Source: Agrypnia vestita
Taxonomy: Eukaryota > Arthropoda > Insecta > Trichoptera > Phryganeidae
Assembly: GCA_016648135.1 (NCBI GenBank)
Contig: JADDOH010011051.1
Location: 62,001 to 126,000, forward strand
Length of the DNA stretch: 64,000 nucleotides
Reading direction: 5' to 3'
The first letter of the stretch is position 1; each line of letters opens with the position of its first letter. The position numbers were made by a program, and so were the translations under genes. The notes below the pieces were generated by a model. That model ran no database searches, had not been told where the DNA came from, and saw only the letters and a list, made by a program, of their open reading frames with translations. Shown piece by piece: positions 13,201-23,556 of this stretch.

Positions 13201-14797
13201 GTCATATACAGGGTATCCCTTATCTCGAGATCAAGAAATCGGGTGATAGGCCAAGTCATAATAGTTATCAGAAAAATATTTTTAAAAATCTAAGTCATGT
13301 GTTTTCAAAATAATAAGCATTAAAAAAAAACAAAAAAAATCTACACCTTGTGACGGTCTTTTCATTTCTGTTGTTACAAATCTTTATTTTTTTATTTTTC
13401 TTCATTTTTTTTACTATTATGTAATTTTGAATAATGCTTCTATAAATTTTTGTCCAAAATTCAAAGCCATCTGCTCCAGCTTGGAAGGAAATGTCACTTT
13501 TTGACCAAACCAAGTATTCAAAATCAATACTTTTTGCCCAGTTTTAAATGACTTTTTTTAAACATTTTTCTGATAACTATTATGACTTGGCCTATCACCC
13601 GATTTCGGTTTGACGTCGAGATACGGGACACCCTGTATACATAAAAATAAGTGACAGTGGTTTCTTAGGAGGACAATGCCACTAAATAAAGGACCCACGT
13701 GAATTAACGAATTTTATTAGCTTTGTTTGACTTATAACATGTACAGAGAGATGAGAAAAAAATCGTCGCTAGCTGTGTATTGGTGCGCTCTCTGTCTTGT
13801 TGGCTACCCTGTCTGTAGGGATGCGATGGAAGAAAAGGATCCGTCACATCTCATCATCTGTTGTTTCATGGAAATGATTAATTTCAACCATAGATTGCAA
13901 AAACATAGTTTGTATCAAATAAAGGGAAGCAAGTGACATAAACACAACTTTCCGAATTTGATAAATGTTGTCGTCAATCACGGCTAAAAAACTGACCCAA
14001 TTAAACCAAGTTTTTACAATGCTCCCTTTCGCTTTGAATCGGTTTCGTGTCTACACTAGTCGGGTTAATTAGTCATAAAGAATGATTCCAATTTGAAAAA
14101 TCCATTAAAATTTGTAAAAATCCAAAATTATACTATAATTATTGATTTTTTAAAACGAAAATTTGTTAGATCATTTTTATCGTCGCCACGAGTCTACCTG
14201 AAGAGTTTCAGGTCGATTTGATCACAGGAAAAGGGTTAAAAATCTATGCAAATCAAGCAGACGCTACGAGCTAAAGGGAGTAAAAACGGCGAACGTTACA
14301 TTGTCTAAAGTGATCACTTAGGCGAGCCAACGACAGGTCATAGACATCAAAAAGACTTCCTATACCATACTTTCCCATATAAAAATAGCTTCACTCTGTG
14401 AGACACCTACAAGACATCTTGATTGATGTCCTGATTGGATACCTTCTGGAGGCAAAAACCCAGTAATTGTGTCCTTGAGAAAAATTCGGACGTACTAAAA
14501 TATTAAAGACGTATAATTTTTTTATAAATTCAAACAATCATAAGAGCCTGAATTGTTCTAGGCGGCACAGCCCTGAAGTTGCTCGGTGACAGCAAGCGAG
14601 ACAGGGTCACCACAATCCTCGCCTCGCCGATCCCCGCGGACGTGCGCCCCCACCACGACTACAGGTGGGCCAGGGTGGGCCAGGAGGCCGCCCAGGCCGC
14701 CCAGCCCGCCCAGGACCTGGCGCCCCAGCAGGTGTTCGACCCCTACGCCGCCTACCCCGGCTACCAGACGATGGCGCAGCTAGCCCCAGCACAATAG
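10269..14797 (+). CDS. Osiris-family protein (DUF1676), 3' part: last two coding exons
   Basis: Two exons, 10269-10421 and 14562-14797. The first follows a T-rich tract ending in AG and ends at GTAAGT; the second follows TTGTTCTAG and ends at TAG 14795. Both junctions are phase 1, and joining them restores one frame of about 128 residues. Exon one encodes a Lys-rich stretch then a long hydrophobic block (FILPLLLVLKLKLALILPAI and on to GLVAILIS), the hallmark hydrophobic segment of Osiris proteins. The last exon is GC-rich and encodes GTALKLLGDSK, then an Ala/Gln/Pro-rich tail with Tyr near the C-terminus (YAAYPGYQTM). The signal peptide and cysteine region expected upstream are not found in 1-10268, so the gene is partial here. 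Known of the family: secreted or endosomal membrane-associated proteins involved in cuticle formation and trafficking. Which Osiris member it is cannot be decided. Confidence 0.82.
10530..10672 (+). repeat. Inverted repeat with hammerhead-like core (Penelope-like remnant?)
   Basis: 43-bp arms (10530-10572 and 10630-10672, two mismatches) including TTTTCTGGGGTATTATGCCA flank a core: CTGATAA, GGACCC-TGCAAT-GGGATCC hairpin, AAAACGTC. The same core recurs at 15375-15540, 40590-40690 and 52030-52180. The order CTGATGA, hairpin, GAAACGTC is the hammerhead core known in Penelope-like elements; here conserved positions are altered. Confidence 0.55.
11486..11671 (+). mobile_element. tRNA-derived SINE with 9-bp target duplication
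   Basis: The head is tRNA-like: an A-box-like TTGTGGTTAGGACACT and a B box GGGTTCGAACC at 11538-11548, the internal RNA polymerase III promoter. A body (CAAGCGTTTAGCTTAGTTTG, then GTGTTCATATCTCTATTT) and poly(A) follow. AAGGAAGAG is duplicated at 11477-11485 and 11672-11680, the mark of LINE-driven insertion. It lies in the Osiris 1 intron. Confidence 0.88.
11699..12164 (+). mobile_element. Probable solo LTR of an LTR retrotransposon
   Basis: A TG...CA-bounded stretch (TGTAATATGCC to CGACACGTGACA) with recurring TCTAGAA blocks, TATAAATA at 11855 and AATAAA-type signals near 12065-12110, the layout of an LTR promoter and polyadenylation region. No flanking duplication or internal coding was found, so boundaries are tentative. 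It follows the SINE at 11486 in the Osiris 1 intron. Confidence 0.4.
12240..12485 (+). pseudogene. Decayed LINE or transposase scrap
   Basis: ERGRPKLRWFEAEVD then frame breaks, resembling a GRPKLRWxD LINE motif. Several stops. Identity uncertain. Confidence 0.25.
13209..13635. mobile_element. TA-flanked MITE with about 70-bp inverted arms
   Basis: 427 bp between TA dinucleotides. The left end CAGGGTATCCCTTATCTCGA and the inverted right end CAGGGTGTCCCGTATCTCGA continue through TCGGGTGATAGGCCAAGTCA and TAATAGTTATCAGAAAAAT. A Tc1/mariner-type non-autonomous element in the Osiris 1 intron. Confidence 0.88.
14010..14287 (+). repeat. ACTCCCTTTC-family MITE, Osiris 1 intron
   Basis: Ends GTTTTTACAATGCTCCCTTT and, inverted, GTTTTTACTCCCTTTAGCTC. 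Core AAAATCCAAAATTATACTAT, CGTCGCCACGAGTCTACCTG and GATTTGATCACAGGAAAAGG. The family has short inverted ends (GTTTTTACTCCCTTTC) and about 290 bp; seven copies are in the window, on both strands. Confidence 0.72.
14292..14500 (+). repeat. Half copy of the hairpin family in the Osiris 1 intron
   Basis: GAACGTTACATTGTCTAAAG, GTGATCACTTAGGCGAGCCA, then TACTTTCCCATA-like sequence, CACTCTGTGAGACACCTACA and GATTGATGTCCTGATTGG match one arm and the flank of the 51364 copy. Ends about 60 bp before the last exon. Confidence 0.6.
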
Positions 14798-14893
14798 AGC
14801 GACACCTCTCGATTTGTTTTTCACCAATCTACTAGGTGGACATCATGAACATATCTGCGGTCGAAAGGACAGCAGGAAACAACGGAATGAATC

Positions 14894-14899
14894 AATAAA
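14894..14899 (+). terminator. Polyadenylation signal of Osiris locus 1
   Basis: AATAAA lies 97 nt after the TAG stop, in a short 3' flank. It is the first such hexamer downstream and is a plausible cleavage signal. Confidence 0.6.
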
Positions 14900-15374
14900 A
14901 TAGAGTTTTGTGTTAAGGGAGAAAACCTACCTAAGAAGCGCGAAAAAAGGCAATTTTTGTGATTTTTTTTAAATTATTTCTACGTGAATGTAAAAACTTT
15001 TAAGAATATGTTAAATTATTTTTAAAAAAAAAGTATTCAACATTGGGGAAAAATTTTTGGGTTCCGTCGACTGCCGAAAAAAAGGTCCTCCGCGGTGACC
15101 ATTCCCATTCATCAAAAAAAAACAAATAGTATTTGACGTAAATGTTATTAAAAAATAGATTTTTGACAAAATCTAAATAATTTTGTATAGAATAATCATT
15201 AAAAAGTTTTAACATTTTTAAGACAGATTTAAGAAAATGCAAAAAATGTTAAAATCGATTTTTTCGTAATGTCTAGGTAGGTATTCTCCCTTAAGTATGC
15301 AGCGTGGTTCTGTAGATACAAACCTAGCGAAGAAAAATTAGATTAATCAGAAAATAAAATAAAGTGCTCTGTGT

Positions 15375-15540
15375 GTATTTTCTGGGATATTCTGCCGCGT
15401 ATAGCCGATGTTTCGGATCCCAATGCGGGGTCCATCATCATCACCTCGACCAGAGAGGTCAGATGTACACGGCAGAATGTCCCATAAAACTACTCACAGA
15501 ATATTCTGAATGGCCGAGAAAACCTGAGATCATTTTTAAA
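15375..15540 (-). repeat. Copy of the hammerhead-like repeat
   Basis: On the minus strand ATGATGA, GGACCCCGCATTGGGATCC and GAAACATC keep the hairpin and the GAAA box. Flanking TTTCTGGGATATTCTGCCG and CGGCAGAATGTCCCATAAAA are degenerate inverted arms. Confidence 0.55.
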
Positions 15541-15939
15541 ATAAAATTAATTTCTTGAAAAATTTGACAACAAACAAAACTACTGGTGCAAAAATTAAAT
15601 AAAAATTATAGAGGGTTTAAAAAATATTTTCTTAACAAACGAAAGTCTCATATTTTGTATTAGCCCTCGTGAAAATATGCATTTTTTACTTATTTCGCTG
15701 TTCTCACTGCCCACAGTTAAACATTCATTAATTATTTTGAAAAATAATTAATTAACAATATTTATGATCAGGTACGCAAATATCTGAACTGCTAAACTTT
15801 TCACTAAAAATTTAGATTTGACTTGAGTCAACATTTTCTGGAAGGCCTTTGGTATACAGATTTTTTCTAATGTGCAATAAAAAGGATCTAAAACTTAATT
15901 TCAAAGTTCATACTCATTTATAGTTTAAATTATGGTCGT

Positions 15940-16295
15940 CCGACATGTTTAGGTATTGAAATAAACTGGATGTGTTGAGATTCAATTCTCGACGTTTCGC
16001 TGGAGTATTCTCTATTCTCACTACGACGATTCAACCTTTAAAATACGATGCAGAGAAGCCAGAAACTATTAATGGATCATATTGCATCACACCTCCGCCA
16101 GAAAGACACTTGAATTAGTATGTGTAAGTCGTGCGTACGAGGCACATTGTTTCCTTAGTATTAACACCATCACAACGAAACAACGTACGTCGTTTACACA
16201 TACTAATTCGATGGTCTTTCTTAAATGAAAAGACCTATACCATCCTGAAGGCGCTGCGATGAAACGTCGAGAATCGAATTTCTATACCCACCATG
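15940..16295. repeat. Outer inverted repeat around the 16100 foldback
   Basis: TTGAGATTCAATTCTCGACG with TTTCGCTGGAG near 15975 is complementary to GAAACGTCGAGAATCGAATT near 16261. Between them sits the foldback copy at 16100-16227. Confidence 0.5.
16100..16227. repeat. Foldback element, AAGAAAGAC family, copy 3, nested
   Basis: AGAAAGACACTTGAATTAGT, ATGTGTAAGTCGTGCGTACG and the complement CATACTAATTCGATGGTCTT, TCTTAAATG. It lies between outer inverted sequences (GATTCAATTCTCGACGTTTC at 15980, GAAACGTCGAGAATCGAATT at 16261), so it probably inserted into an older inverted-repeat element. Confidence 0.72.
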
Positions 16296-16299
16296 TGGT

Positions 16300-17640
16300 T
16301 CTTATAAAATAACAATTTTACTCCAATACCTACTAAATACATACTCACTTTTGTAACCCAAGTTGATACTATTATTACGTAAAATAATTAGATTAGCCAA
16401 GTCAATCAACTCAAGAAAACATTTTTTTATCGAACATTCTATTGTTCAGACTTCACACATACGTTCATGTTGTCAGAATGAGTGATGTTACATTGTTCAT
16501 AAGCTATTCATGGACGGTACGGTATGAACCATATTTTAAAATGGCAAGTTATTAAGTTGTACTTTTTAATCATTACGTGTTATAGCGGCTATATTCATTT
16601 ACACTCACTAGTATTGGAATCAAACGTTTCTAACTGCGTATCAAAAATACTAAATAATAAGTCCGTAGTAGAATTCAATTGAAATTATTGTTGAGTTCTG
16701 TATTGACAGTTATTGACTAAGAACTTTGAGTAACCTATGTTATCAAATTAAATTATTTTAAAATACCTACCTATATTTAAGTATGTACAAAAAAAACAGG
16801 TTTGTTCCTAAACTTGTATTTATTTTATTGTCATGTTATTTAACGCTTTGTGTTCACCTAAGTTTTGTTAATTAATTTATTCAACTTTATTTAATTTTAG
16901 TATGTAAGCATTTGTTTGTAGTAATTAAGTAATAAAAATGGTATAATATTTATTTTTCTTTTTTAAAATTATAGTATAAATTTTTCTTTATTTTCGAGAA
17001 TCACATATAATTTATATCACGTTACACATCAATTAAATATTAATGATATTAATATTAATGTATAATAATAGTAATTACAAAAATCAATGAAAATGATCTC
17101 CTGTTATCTAAAAAGCAAACTTTACTTCAGCTATTTATATTTAATACTTTATATTTAGTGGTACAGCAACACACATTATTTACTACTTGTAAAAAATGTA
17201 TACATCAGGTAATTTTAAAGAAAAGTTATGGCGAGGAGGACATTTGATCAATTTCGAGAAGAAAAAGATTATAAAATGAAGAAAAACTTTTAGACAGTGG
17301 AAATTATTTGGACATATGAAAGATCAAATATATATGAGAAGTGCGAAGACACAAGATAATTATATTAATTTAATTCTGCATGAAGTTTTTACCAGACATA
17401 ACTTAGACATTTAAACATTTAAATTGGATGGACCAGAAATTATAGATTTATATTAATAAAAATAAAAATAATATGTGTCGTTCTATCCTTCCTCTAAAAG
17501 CAATTGTTTCCAATTCCAATGTTACGCTAACGTGATTTTTTTTGGTATCTAGGAATCAAGGAATCACTGCCGTAGGATTTGCAGATGATAATTCCTCCAA
17601 ATAAAATCCATTACCACAAAAAACATACAGGTACATAAAT
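16300..17640. other. AT-rich intergenic sequence
   Basis: Simple A/T-rich sequence. A decayed LINE-like WKLFGHM frame near 17300 is the only hint of content. Confidence 0.4.
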
Positions 17641-17950
17641 TAAAAGTGAATATAATGCTGGCTGTAAAGTAGTAAACAGAACAATTAAAGGATTGTTGTG
17701 ATGGTTTGGTCATGTGGAACGTATGAGCGAGAAGAGGTTGAATAATAAAATAAATGAGTGAGTGTTTAAGACAACAGAAAGGGAAGGCGTCCGCACTGGC
17801 ACGATCAGATACGACAAATATTTGAGGAAAGCCTCGTTGAAAGGTTCAACAACTGTAGAGTGTAAAGCAAAAGTTGTGTGCCAAGAATGGCGTTCCATCC
17901 TCTATTTTTACCCCTGCGGAGAAAAAGTGAAATGTTTTTTAATTACTTAT
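17640..17950 (+). pseudogene. Decayed LINE C-terminal fragment
   Basis: WWFGHVERMSEKRLNNKINE, stop, then VCQEWRSILYFYPCGEK: degenerate forms of the LINE motifs RWFGHVERM and VCxDRxxWRSxxSAYPxGK. Stops and loss of the central GRP motif show decay. Confidence 0.55.
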
Positions 17951-19180
17951 AAGCCATATTCTTCCTTTATTCTTGAATTTATTATATTTTATTCACATTT
18001 TACAATTTTTACGCATTTTTCATGACTGGTGAATAAGTCGGAGCCTCTCCTAACAGCTGATTTTAGTACCGAAGAAGACATTGGGTCAAATTTATAGACT
18101 AGCATATGACTCAACAAAATCCATACTGGGGAAATTTTTCTCTCTTTTTTTTTGGTTCGCAAGATTATCATTAGAATTTTGGTACTCAGAAAAATAAATT
18201 ATTCTTTAACTTCACATTCTAATAATCATTTTTTATGTAAATTTCTTCCATGTCGAGAAATGGTATTCCACTTCAAACGCCTTTTAACAAACCACTTAAC
18301 ATACAAATCGTTTTCTGTACCACTTAAAAAAACCATACAGAAAATAATCTATTTGTTTATTTACAACAATCTCCACTTGTAATATAGTAATATATTTTAA
18401 ATATTTAAGCGTAAAAATCCATAGCTATTTTATTAAGTTGTTAATATTTTGCGATATTGAATGTATTTAATCCAATTAAAAAATTAAAATAATATTTCTC
18501 ATTTAAAAAATCAAGAATATTGGGAATTCGAAGCCAATTTTAAGCTCTAAAATATTTCCGAAAAGATTATTTTATTTTCAATTATTTTCTAGTTATATTA
18601 GGTTCGCTGATGGCGTGTGGAGAAAATGAAATCCACTATATATATATGAAATATTTCATTTTGTTATTTTTCATGTATCACATTTTCATAAATGATTTGT
18701 AATTCTATTAAATTAATGGAGACACAAGTCTGTCCTAAAATGATACCTTTGACCATAACTTCTTGGTCATTTTTAATTAGTTTTCATTTACATTTCAATC
18801 AACTCATAGCACACCACATTTCGTGTAAACGATCATCTCTTAGAAGCTGTCTTCATAATAGGTTCCTATCTTGTCTTTATCTTCTCAGGTTCTTTAGTCT
18901 GCTTAGAGAAATAGGTGATGTACCTACTTAGGATGAAAAGTTTACATCACCGTTACGAATAAATCAAGCATAGAAGCCTCACTACATGCCGCACTAACCA
19001 AAGTCCAGAATGGCGTATGTGCAAAATGGAGCAATATTTTGATTTTTGCGGGTTCTGCAGAGTTAATGCAGAAATGTAACATATACGCGCATAAATATAT
19101 ATTTTTTTGTTAACTCGCCTTTTAATATTATTATTATTTCTATAAAATATTTTTAATCTCATAATGTTTTCATTGAATTA
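17951..19180. other. AT-rich intergenic sequence
   Basis: No supported gene. ORFs are short and low-complexity. Confidence 0.45.
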
Positions 19181-19530
19181 ATATTTATTGTTTTATTTAT
19201 TATATTGCCTATTGAAACACCTATTATATAAAATTACTATTTTTAAATTTAATTTAATTGATATAGGTATATTGTGTAAAATTATTATTTATATTTCTAA
19301 TTTCATCGAATTACTCTTATTGTTTTATTGTCTCCTTTATTTCTACATTTATATTGTTCTTGATTATGTTTCTTGATAATCTATTTTCACATTTGTATTT
19401 TTTTTTAATTTACTATTTCTTGTATATTGTCTATTGTTTATCAAATTTGTACAAATTATAAAGTAAAAGGCTTTAGAGCCGTTTATATATGTAAATAAAT
19501 AAATGTCAATAAATAAATAAATATTGAACA
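19180..19530 (+). mobile_element. LINE 3' UTR with AAAT tail
   Basis: An AT-rich stretch ending AGTAAAAGGCTTTAGAGCCG and (AAAT)n, similar in form to other LINE tails in the window (37625-37735 minus, 40790-40860, 61350-61400). No coding remnant is seen. Confidence 0.4.
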
Positions 19531-19555
19531 ATAATTTGCTCATAAAAACAACATA

Positions 19556-20172
19556 CAGGGTGTACCAGAGCTAGCAGCAGAAACTTGGCCGGTAGATTCC
19601 TGACTGTGTCATGAGTCTAAAATGTTCAAGAAATCGTGACCTTATATCATGGCATTCGGTATCGAAGCAAGAGCGGACACGGTGAGAACTAAACTCCTAA
19701 ACTAAGCAATCATGACCTTATATCAATAGTTATGGAGATATGCAATATCAAATATTGCATTTTTTTTTCAATATTTCTGACTTATTTTTTGCAAAACTAT
19801 CATTACAGTAACACATATCGATTATGAAAAATTTATTTTCTTCATTACAACTTAAATAAAATAATTACAACCTTGTAAAAAATTTCTTTTTTCAATGTTT
19901 GCAAGGTTTTTATCATTTAATTCGACTTGTATTAAAGCGAATGAATTTTTCATAATCGATATAAGTTACTGTAATGATACTTCAACTTTTTGCAAAAAAT
20001 AAGTCAGTAATATTGAAATAAAAAATGTTAAATTTGATATTGCATATCTCCATAACTATTGATATTAGGTCATGTTTGCTTGAAAATTTTAGACTCATAA
20101 CATAGTCAGAAATCTACTGGCCAAGTTTCTGCTGCTACACACCTGCTACACATACTGCTCTGGTACACCCTG
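19556..20172. mobile_element. TA-flanked MITE with CAGGGTGTACCAGAGC ends
   Basis: A perfect 16-bp terminal inverted repeat, CAGGGTGTACCAGAGC and its complement, is bordered by TA on both sides, as expected for a Tc1/mariner-type insertion. Long subterminal arms also pair (AACTTGGCCGGTAGATT with its complement; GATATTGCATATCTCCATAA). No transposase is present. The internal arms resemble the 42458 and 52727 MITEs. Confidence 0.85.
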
Positions 20173-20614
20173 TACCGGAACAGAAATATACATTTTTTTT
20201 TAATTTGCATTTCAAGTATAATTTCTCTTCACTCTGCTCGGAAATCGACGCAATGCATCGATTTCCTTTCGAATTCGCTTACGAAGAAAGCGTTAACCAC
20301 AAAGCTGGACTTTAATTTAAATTCGATAAAGCTATTAGCTAGTCTGGTTATTTTTAAGTATGAGAACGACTACTCTCTAGTTTAGGCTGCTTTGAGTTCG
20401 CGCGATCTTCTCTATACACGACAGGTGACACTGTGAGAAAAACACGTACAAGAAATTAAATAATTATGTGAAAACAGTTAATTTTTCCCACTCAAAGGCT
20501 GTTTACTCAGCGCCGGCTCGAGTTAACCTAGCGCCCTAGGCGACATACTGGAACGGCGCCCTTTTAAAATAATTCACGGCAAAATAAAACACTAATATAC
20601 ATCACTAGTACGAA

Positions 20615-21335
20615 GTATATTGGAATATTCGTCAGTTATTTGGTCACCTTATTACGCAACACATATTACGAGAATCGAGAGAGTGCAGAAAAAGTTTCTA
20701 CGTATTTTGTCATACAAAGCTGGTCAACACAACAACCTTCACAGCTACGAAGATCGACTTCAAGATGCACAAACTTGAGTCCCGACGGAAAATATCCGAT
20801 CTCGTTGTGCTACACAAGATTCGCAGCGGAGCTATTGATTCTCTCTCTCTATCTGATATAAATTTGCATGTTAAACCCCGTATAAGAAACACGGAGTTCT
20901 TCAGAATAAGCCAGCACACTAATAATGTTGGTTACTTTTCTCCCATCACAAGGTTGTGTCGCACATATAATTTGTATTGTGCTGACCCTAACATTGATGC
21001 TGATATTCTTGCAGACACCTTATCTTCGTTCAAAAACTCACTCATACGCAACATCCATTTTCTAAACGATGACATGAACCTATAGATCCATTAAATCAAT
21101 CATTCATTAAATACTAATCGCACTACATTCAAACACTAAATATACAATACACATAAATGTACATGTAAAATATAATTAATTTCAAAAATACATGTTACTA
21201 GAGCATGCCGAAGACACTTGTAATTGGAATAATGGGCATAGTCTTCACTATAATATTTATTATTAGAGTATCATGTACCTATTATCGTGTTAGTGTCTCT
21301 AATAAATAAAATAAAAAAAAATAAAAAATAAGCGT
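20615..21335 (+). pseudogene. Jockey-like LINE 3' fragment
   Basis: SSVIWSPYYATHITRIERV, KFLRILSYKAGQHNNLHSYE then, after a one-base frameshift near 20772, KLESRRKISDLVVLHKI, INLHVKPRIRNTEFFRISQH and SPITRLCRTYNL: the C-terminal end of a jockey-type reverse-transcriptase ORF. A 3' UTR with the signature ATAATGGGCATAGTCTTCA and a final A-rich tail follow. It lies inside the hAT element 20508-23121. The 5' boundary is approximate and no duplication was identified. Confidence 0.75.
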
Positions 21336-21651
21336 GTAATTTCTCATCAAATGATAAAAACAAATATATATGATTTACTTGCATAAAGGAGAGTGTATCC
21401 AACTTTTTTTTGCTGAAAACTTTTTAAAATAATTTTTATCTGATTAAACATCTCATCGATTGAATAAATTGTAGTATCCAGCACGGAAAAATAAAAATTA
21501 ATTTTGAACTGGTGTTTCTCATCAAATTTAGGCTCATCTTCCGCTTCGTAACAAAACTGCCTTTTCTGCAGAGCAAAGCAGACTGGCTTCGATTCTGATG
21601 CGAATGTTGCGGGAATGTTGGCTTCTTCTGAAATATATCTTGCACGTAGGT

Positions 21652-22116
21652 CATCATCATCACTCTTGGCACTACAACCCTTGTTGGGTCTTGGTCTCCT
21701 CAATAATCTTCCTCCACTCGTCTCGGTCTAGTGACAGCTCTCTCCAGTTTCGAAGCTCTAAGACAGAGATGTCTTTGAAGACGTTGTCACTCCATCTTAG
21801 TTTCGGCCTTCCTAAGCTCCTTCGCCCTATTGGCCTTGAGTTCAGCAGGGACTTTGGTGCTTGATGCTCGGGCATTCTCTCCACATGACCCAGCCACCGA
21901 AGTCTTCCCAGTTTTATAAATTTTGTGACGTTTGGCTCCTTAAATAGAGTGTAGAGCTCATTGTTGTAACGTCTGCGCCAAAGTCCATTTTCTAGAGTCG
22001 GTCCGAAGATACGCCTCAAAATTTTCCTTTCAAAAACGTCCAGTCCTCGCTCATTCCTCTTAGTTAGTACCCACGTCTCAGCTGCGTACGTGAGCACTGG
22101 CCTAATAAGCGTTTTG
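21652..22116 (-). pseudogene. RTE-like LINE 3' fragment with 13-bp target duplication
   Basis: The minus frame 21672-22097 encodes 141 uninterrupted residues of the LINE C-terminal region: LTYAAETWVLTKRNER, ERKILRRIFGP, RLRWLGHVERMPEHQAPKSL, GRPKLRWSDNV, RDEWRKIIEE. The 3' end is an ATGATG tail. CTTGCACGTAGGT is perfect on both sides (21639-21651, 22117-22129), so this is a 465-bp 5'-truncated insertion. It sits inside the hAT element 20508-23121. The open frame suggests a recent insertion; no catalytic core remains. Confidence 0.88.
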
Positions 22117-22688
22117 CTTGCACGTAGGTACTAGCATTTTTTCGAATTTTAAATCACTTCTACAGCTTTCTAGGAAGTTTTTTGTTTTTAAAAGAGCATT
22201 TGTAGCAGCGTTAAGATCAAATTCCTTTGATTAAAGAAGTCTGCTAGTCAAATTTTGACTGCAAAACGCAGGGCGCCGCGCGTTCGAATCGTTCGACCAA
22301 TTTGCGTGGTCGTGGTCGCTGACTATAGACGTACCACGTGCGAGGGAGGCGTCCCTGTCGCGTAACAGAAGTTGCCAGGGTGTAAATTTATTACACAATA
22401 CATAATCTCCAGTGACCGGTGTCGTATTAAATACAGAAATTTGATCGGGCAGCACTAAAGAAACCATGCAGTAATGGCGGCCGTTCTATCTGTCAAACTT
22501 TCAGACGGTAATATCGATCCATTATTCGCTTTTTCAGCTTCACAAAATTTTAATACTTCATTGGCAATTGTTCTTGCACCATCCCGAACTGTTTAGGATG
22601 TTTTGGACATAATAATTCAGTTCAGAATATATTGAATTTGTTCAAATCTTTCAGAACAGTGCTGGATTTATGTCACAGAGACATTATT

Positions 22689-22914
22689 AATCAATTAATG
22701 TATATTATAGATATCTCACAAAGACAAAACTGTATTTCTTATGGGAAAGTAGGTATAGAAATCATTTGGGTGTACATAGGACTTATGACCTATCTTAAGC
22801 CAACCGTAAGATAGGTCATAAGTCCTATGTACACCCAAATGACTTCTATACCTACTTTCCCATAAGAAATACAGTTTCGTCTCTGTGAGGTATCTATAAT
22901 ATACATTAATTGAT
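22689..22914. repeat. Near-perfect hairpin element, 108-bp arms
   Basis: Arms 22689-22797 and 22807-22914 are almost perfectly complementary (TATGGGAAAGTAGGTATAGA, TGGGTGTACATAGGACTTAT) with a 9-nt loop AGCCAACCG. It is inserted in the hAT element. Half or relaxed copies occur at 14292-14500, 25190-25455, 51364-51858 and 63255-63355. Confidence 0.85.
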
Positions 22915-23536
22915 AATAATTCAGTGTATATTGGTAATCAAGATGTCACAGCTCCCGACCAAATACAAAATTGAACTAAATGACAGGGCGAAGGGTTACC
23001 GCCGGGTGCGGGCGTGGCGGGTTTTAGTTATAGCAATACCCGTTCGCTTGCCGGTGCCGCCCCCCAAATACGAGCGCCCTAGGCCATCGCCTAGTTTGCC
23101 TATAAGATCGGGCCGGCCCTGTGTTTACTACCTCAACACGACACGGAGTTGGCTGTGAGTGATTCTAGTCGGACCATAACGACCCCCTCTGCCCGGTGCA
23201 ACCAACGGTGACAGAGCGAAATACTTCAAGGTCGTGAGAATATACAGAGCCACTGAGAACGGAACCGATGCGGCATTTTATGAAAAGAAAATTTAACGTA
23301 AAGGTTTTTTCATGCCGTTTTGTGAGGTAAGAACTGAAACTGAAATTGAAAAAAAAAAAATTATAAAAAATTCGCAAAAGTTAGTATTTTATTTTTATTT
23401 TTTGATTTTGATACATGCCCTGAATTGAACTTTAACATAATTTTAAAAAAATAAAGTGTTTAAACAGCATTTCTCTAAGTACATAAGCAGTGAATTAAAA
23501 AAAAAAAGTATTTAGTGTGTAGGCAAACTATAAAAA

Positions 23537-23556
23537 AACCTAACCTAACCTAACCT
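23537..23556 (+). repeat. Interstitial telomere-type repeat (CCTAA)4
   Basis: Four perfect AACCT units, the complement of the insect TTAGG telomere repeat, at the left border of the 23557 MITE. Short interstitial arrays of this kind are common in insect genomes. Confidence 0.8.

Larger units (their letters stand above)
10422..14561 (+). other. Intron between the last two exons of Osiris locus 1
   Basis: A phase-1 intron of 4140 bp from GTAAGT to TTCTAG. It contains a hammerhead-like inverted repeat (10530-10672), a tRNA-SINE with duplication (11486-11671), an LTR-like stretch (11699-12164), a TA-flanked MITE (13209-13635), an ACTCCCTTTC-family MITE (14010-14287) and a half hairpin-family copy (14292-14500). 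Confidence 0.65.
20508..23121 (-). mobile_element. hAT element, 2.6 kb, with 8-bp duplication and nested insertions
   Basis: TGTTTACT occurs perfectly at 20500-20507 and 23122-23129. The ends are inverted: CAGCGCCGGCTCGAG at the left; CAGGGCCGGCCCGATCTTAT on the minus strand at the right, with a shared AGGCGA...CCTAGGGCGC interior. The minus strand carries hAT (MYM/TTF zinc-finger type) transposase remnants: EFDLNAATNALLKTKNFLES (about 22230-22170) and SEEANIPATFASES, RQFCYEAEDEPKFDEKHQFK, INFYFSVLDTTIYSIDEMFN (21640-21430). A jockey-like LINE (20615-21335), an RTE-like LINE (21652-22116) and a hairpin element (22689-22914) are inserted. Transposase is broken and incomplete. Confidence 0.85.

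Noticed and set aside
14586..14792. Alternative long frames on both strands over the Osiris 1 last exon
   Set aside because: They are GC-composition shadows; only the frame continuous with the spliced hydrophobic exon makes an Osiris protein.
20508..23121. hAT element as an autonomous, potentially active transposon
   Set aside because: Transposase frames are interrupted by two LINEs, frameshifts and loss of most of the catalytic region.
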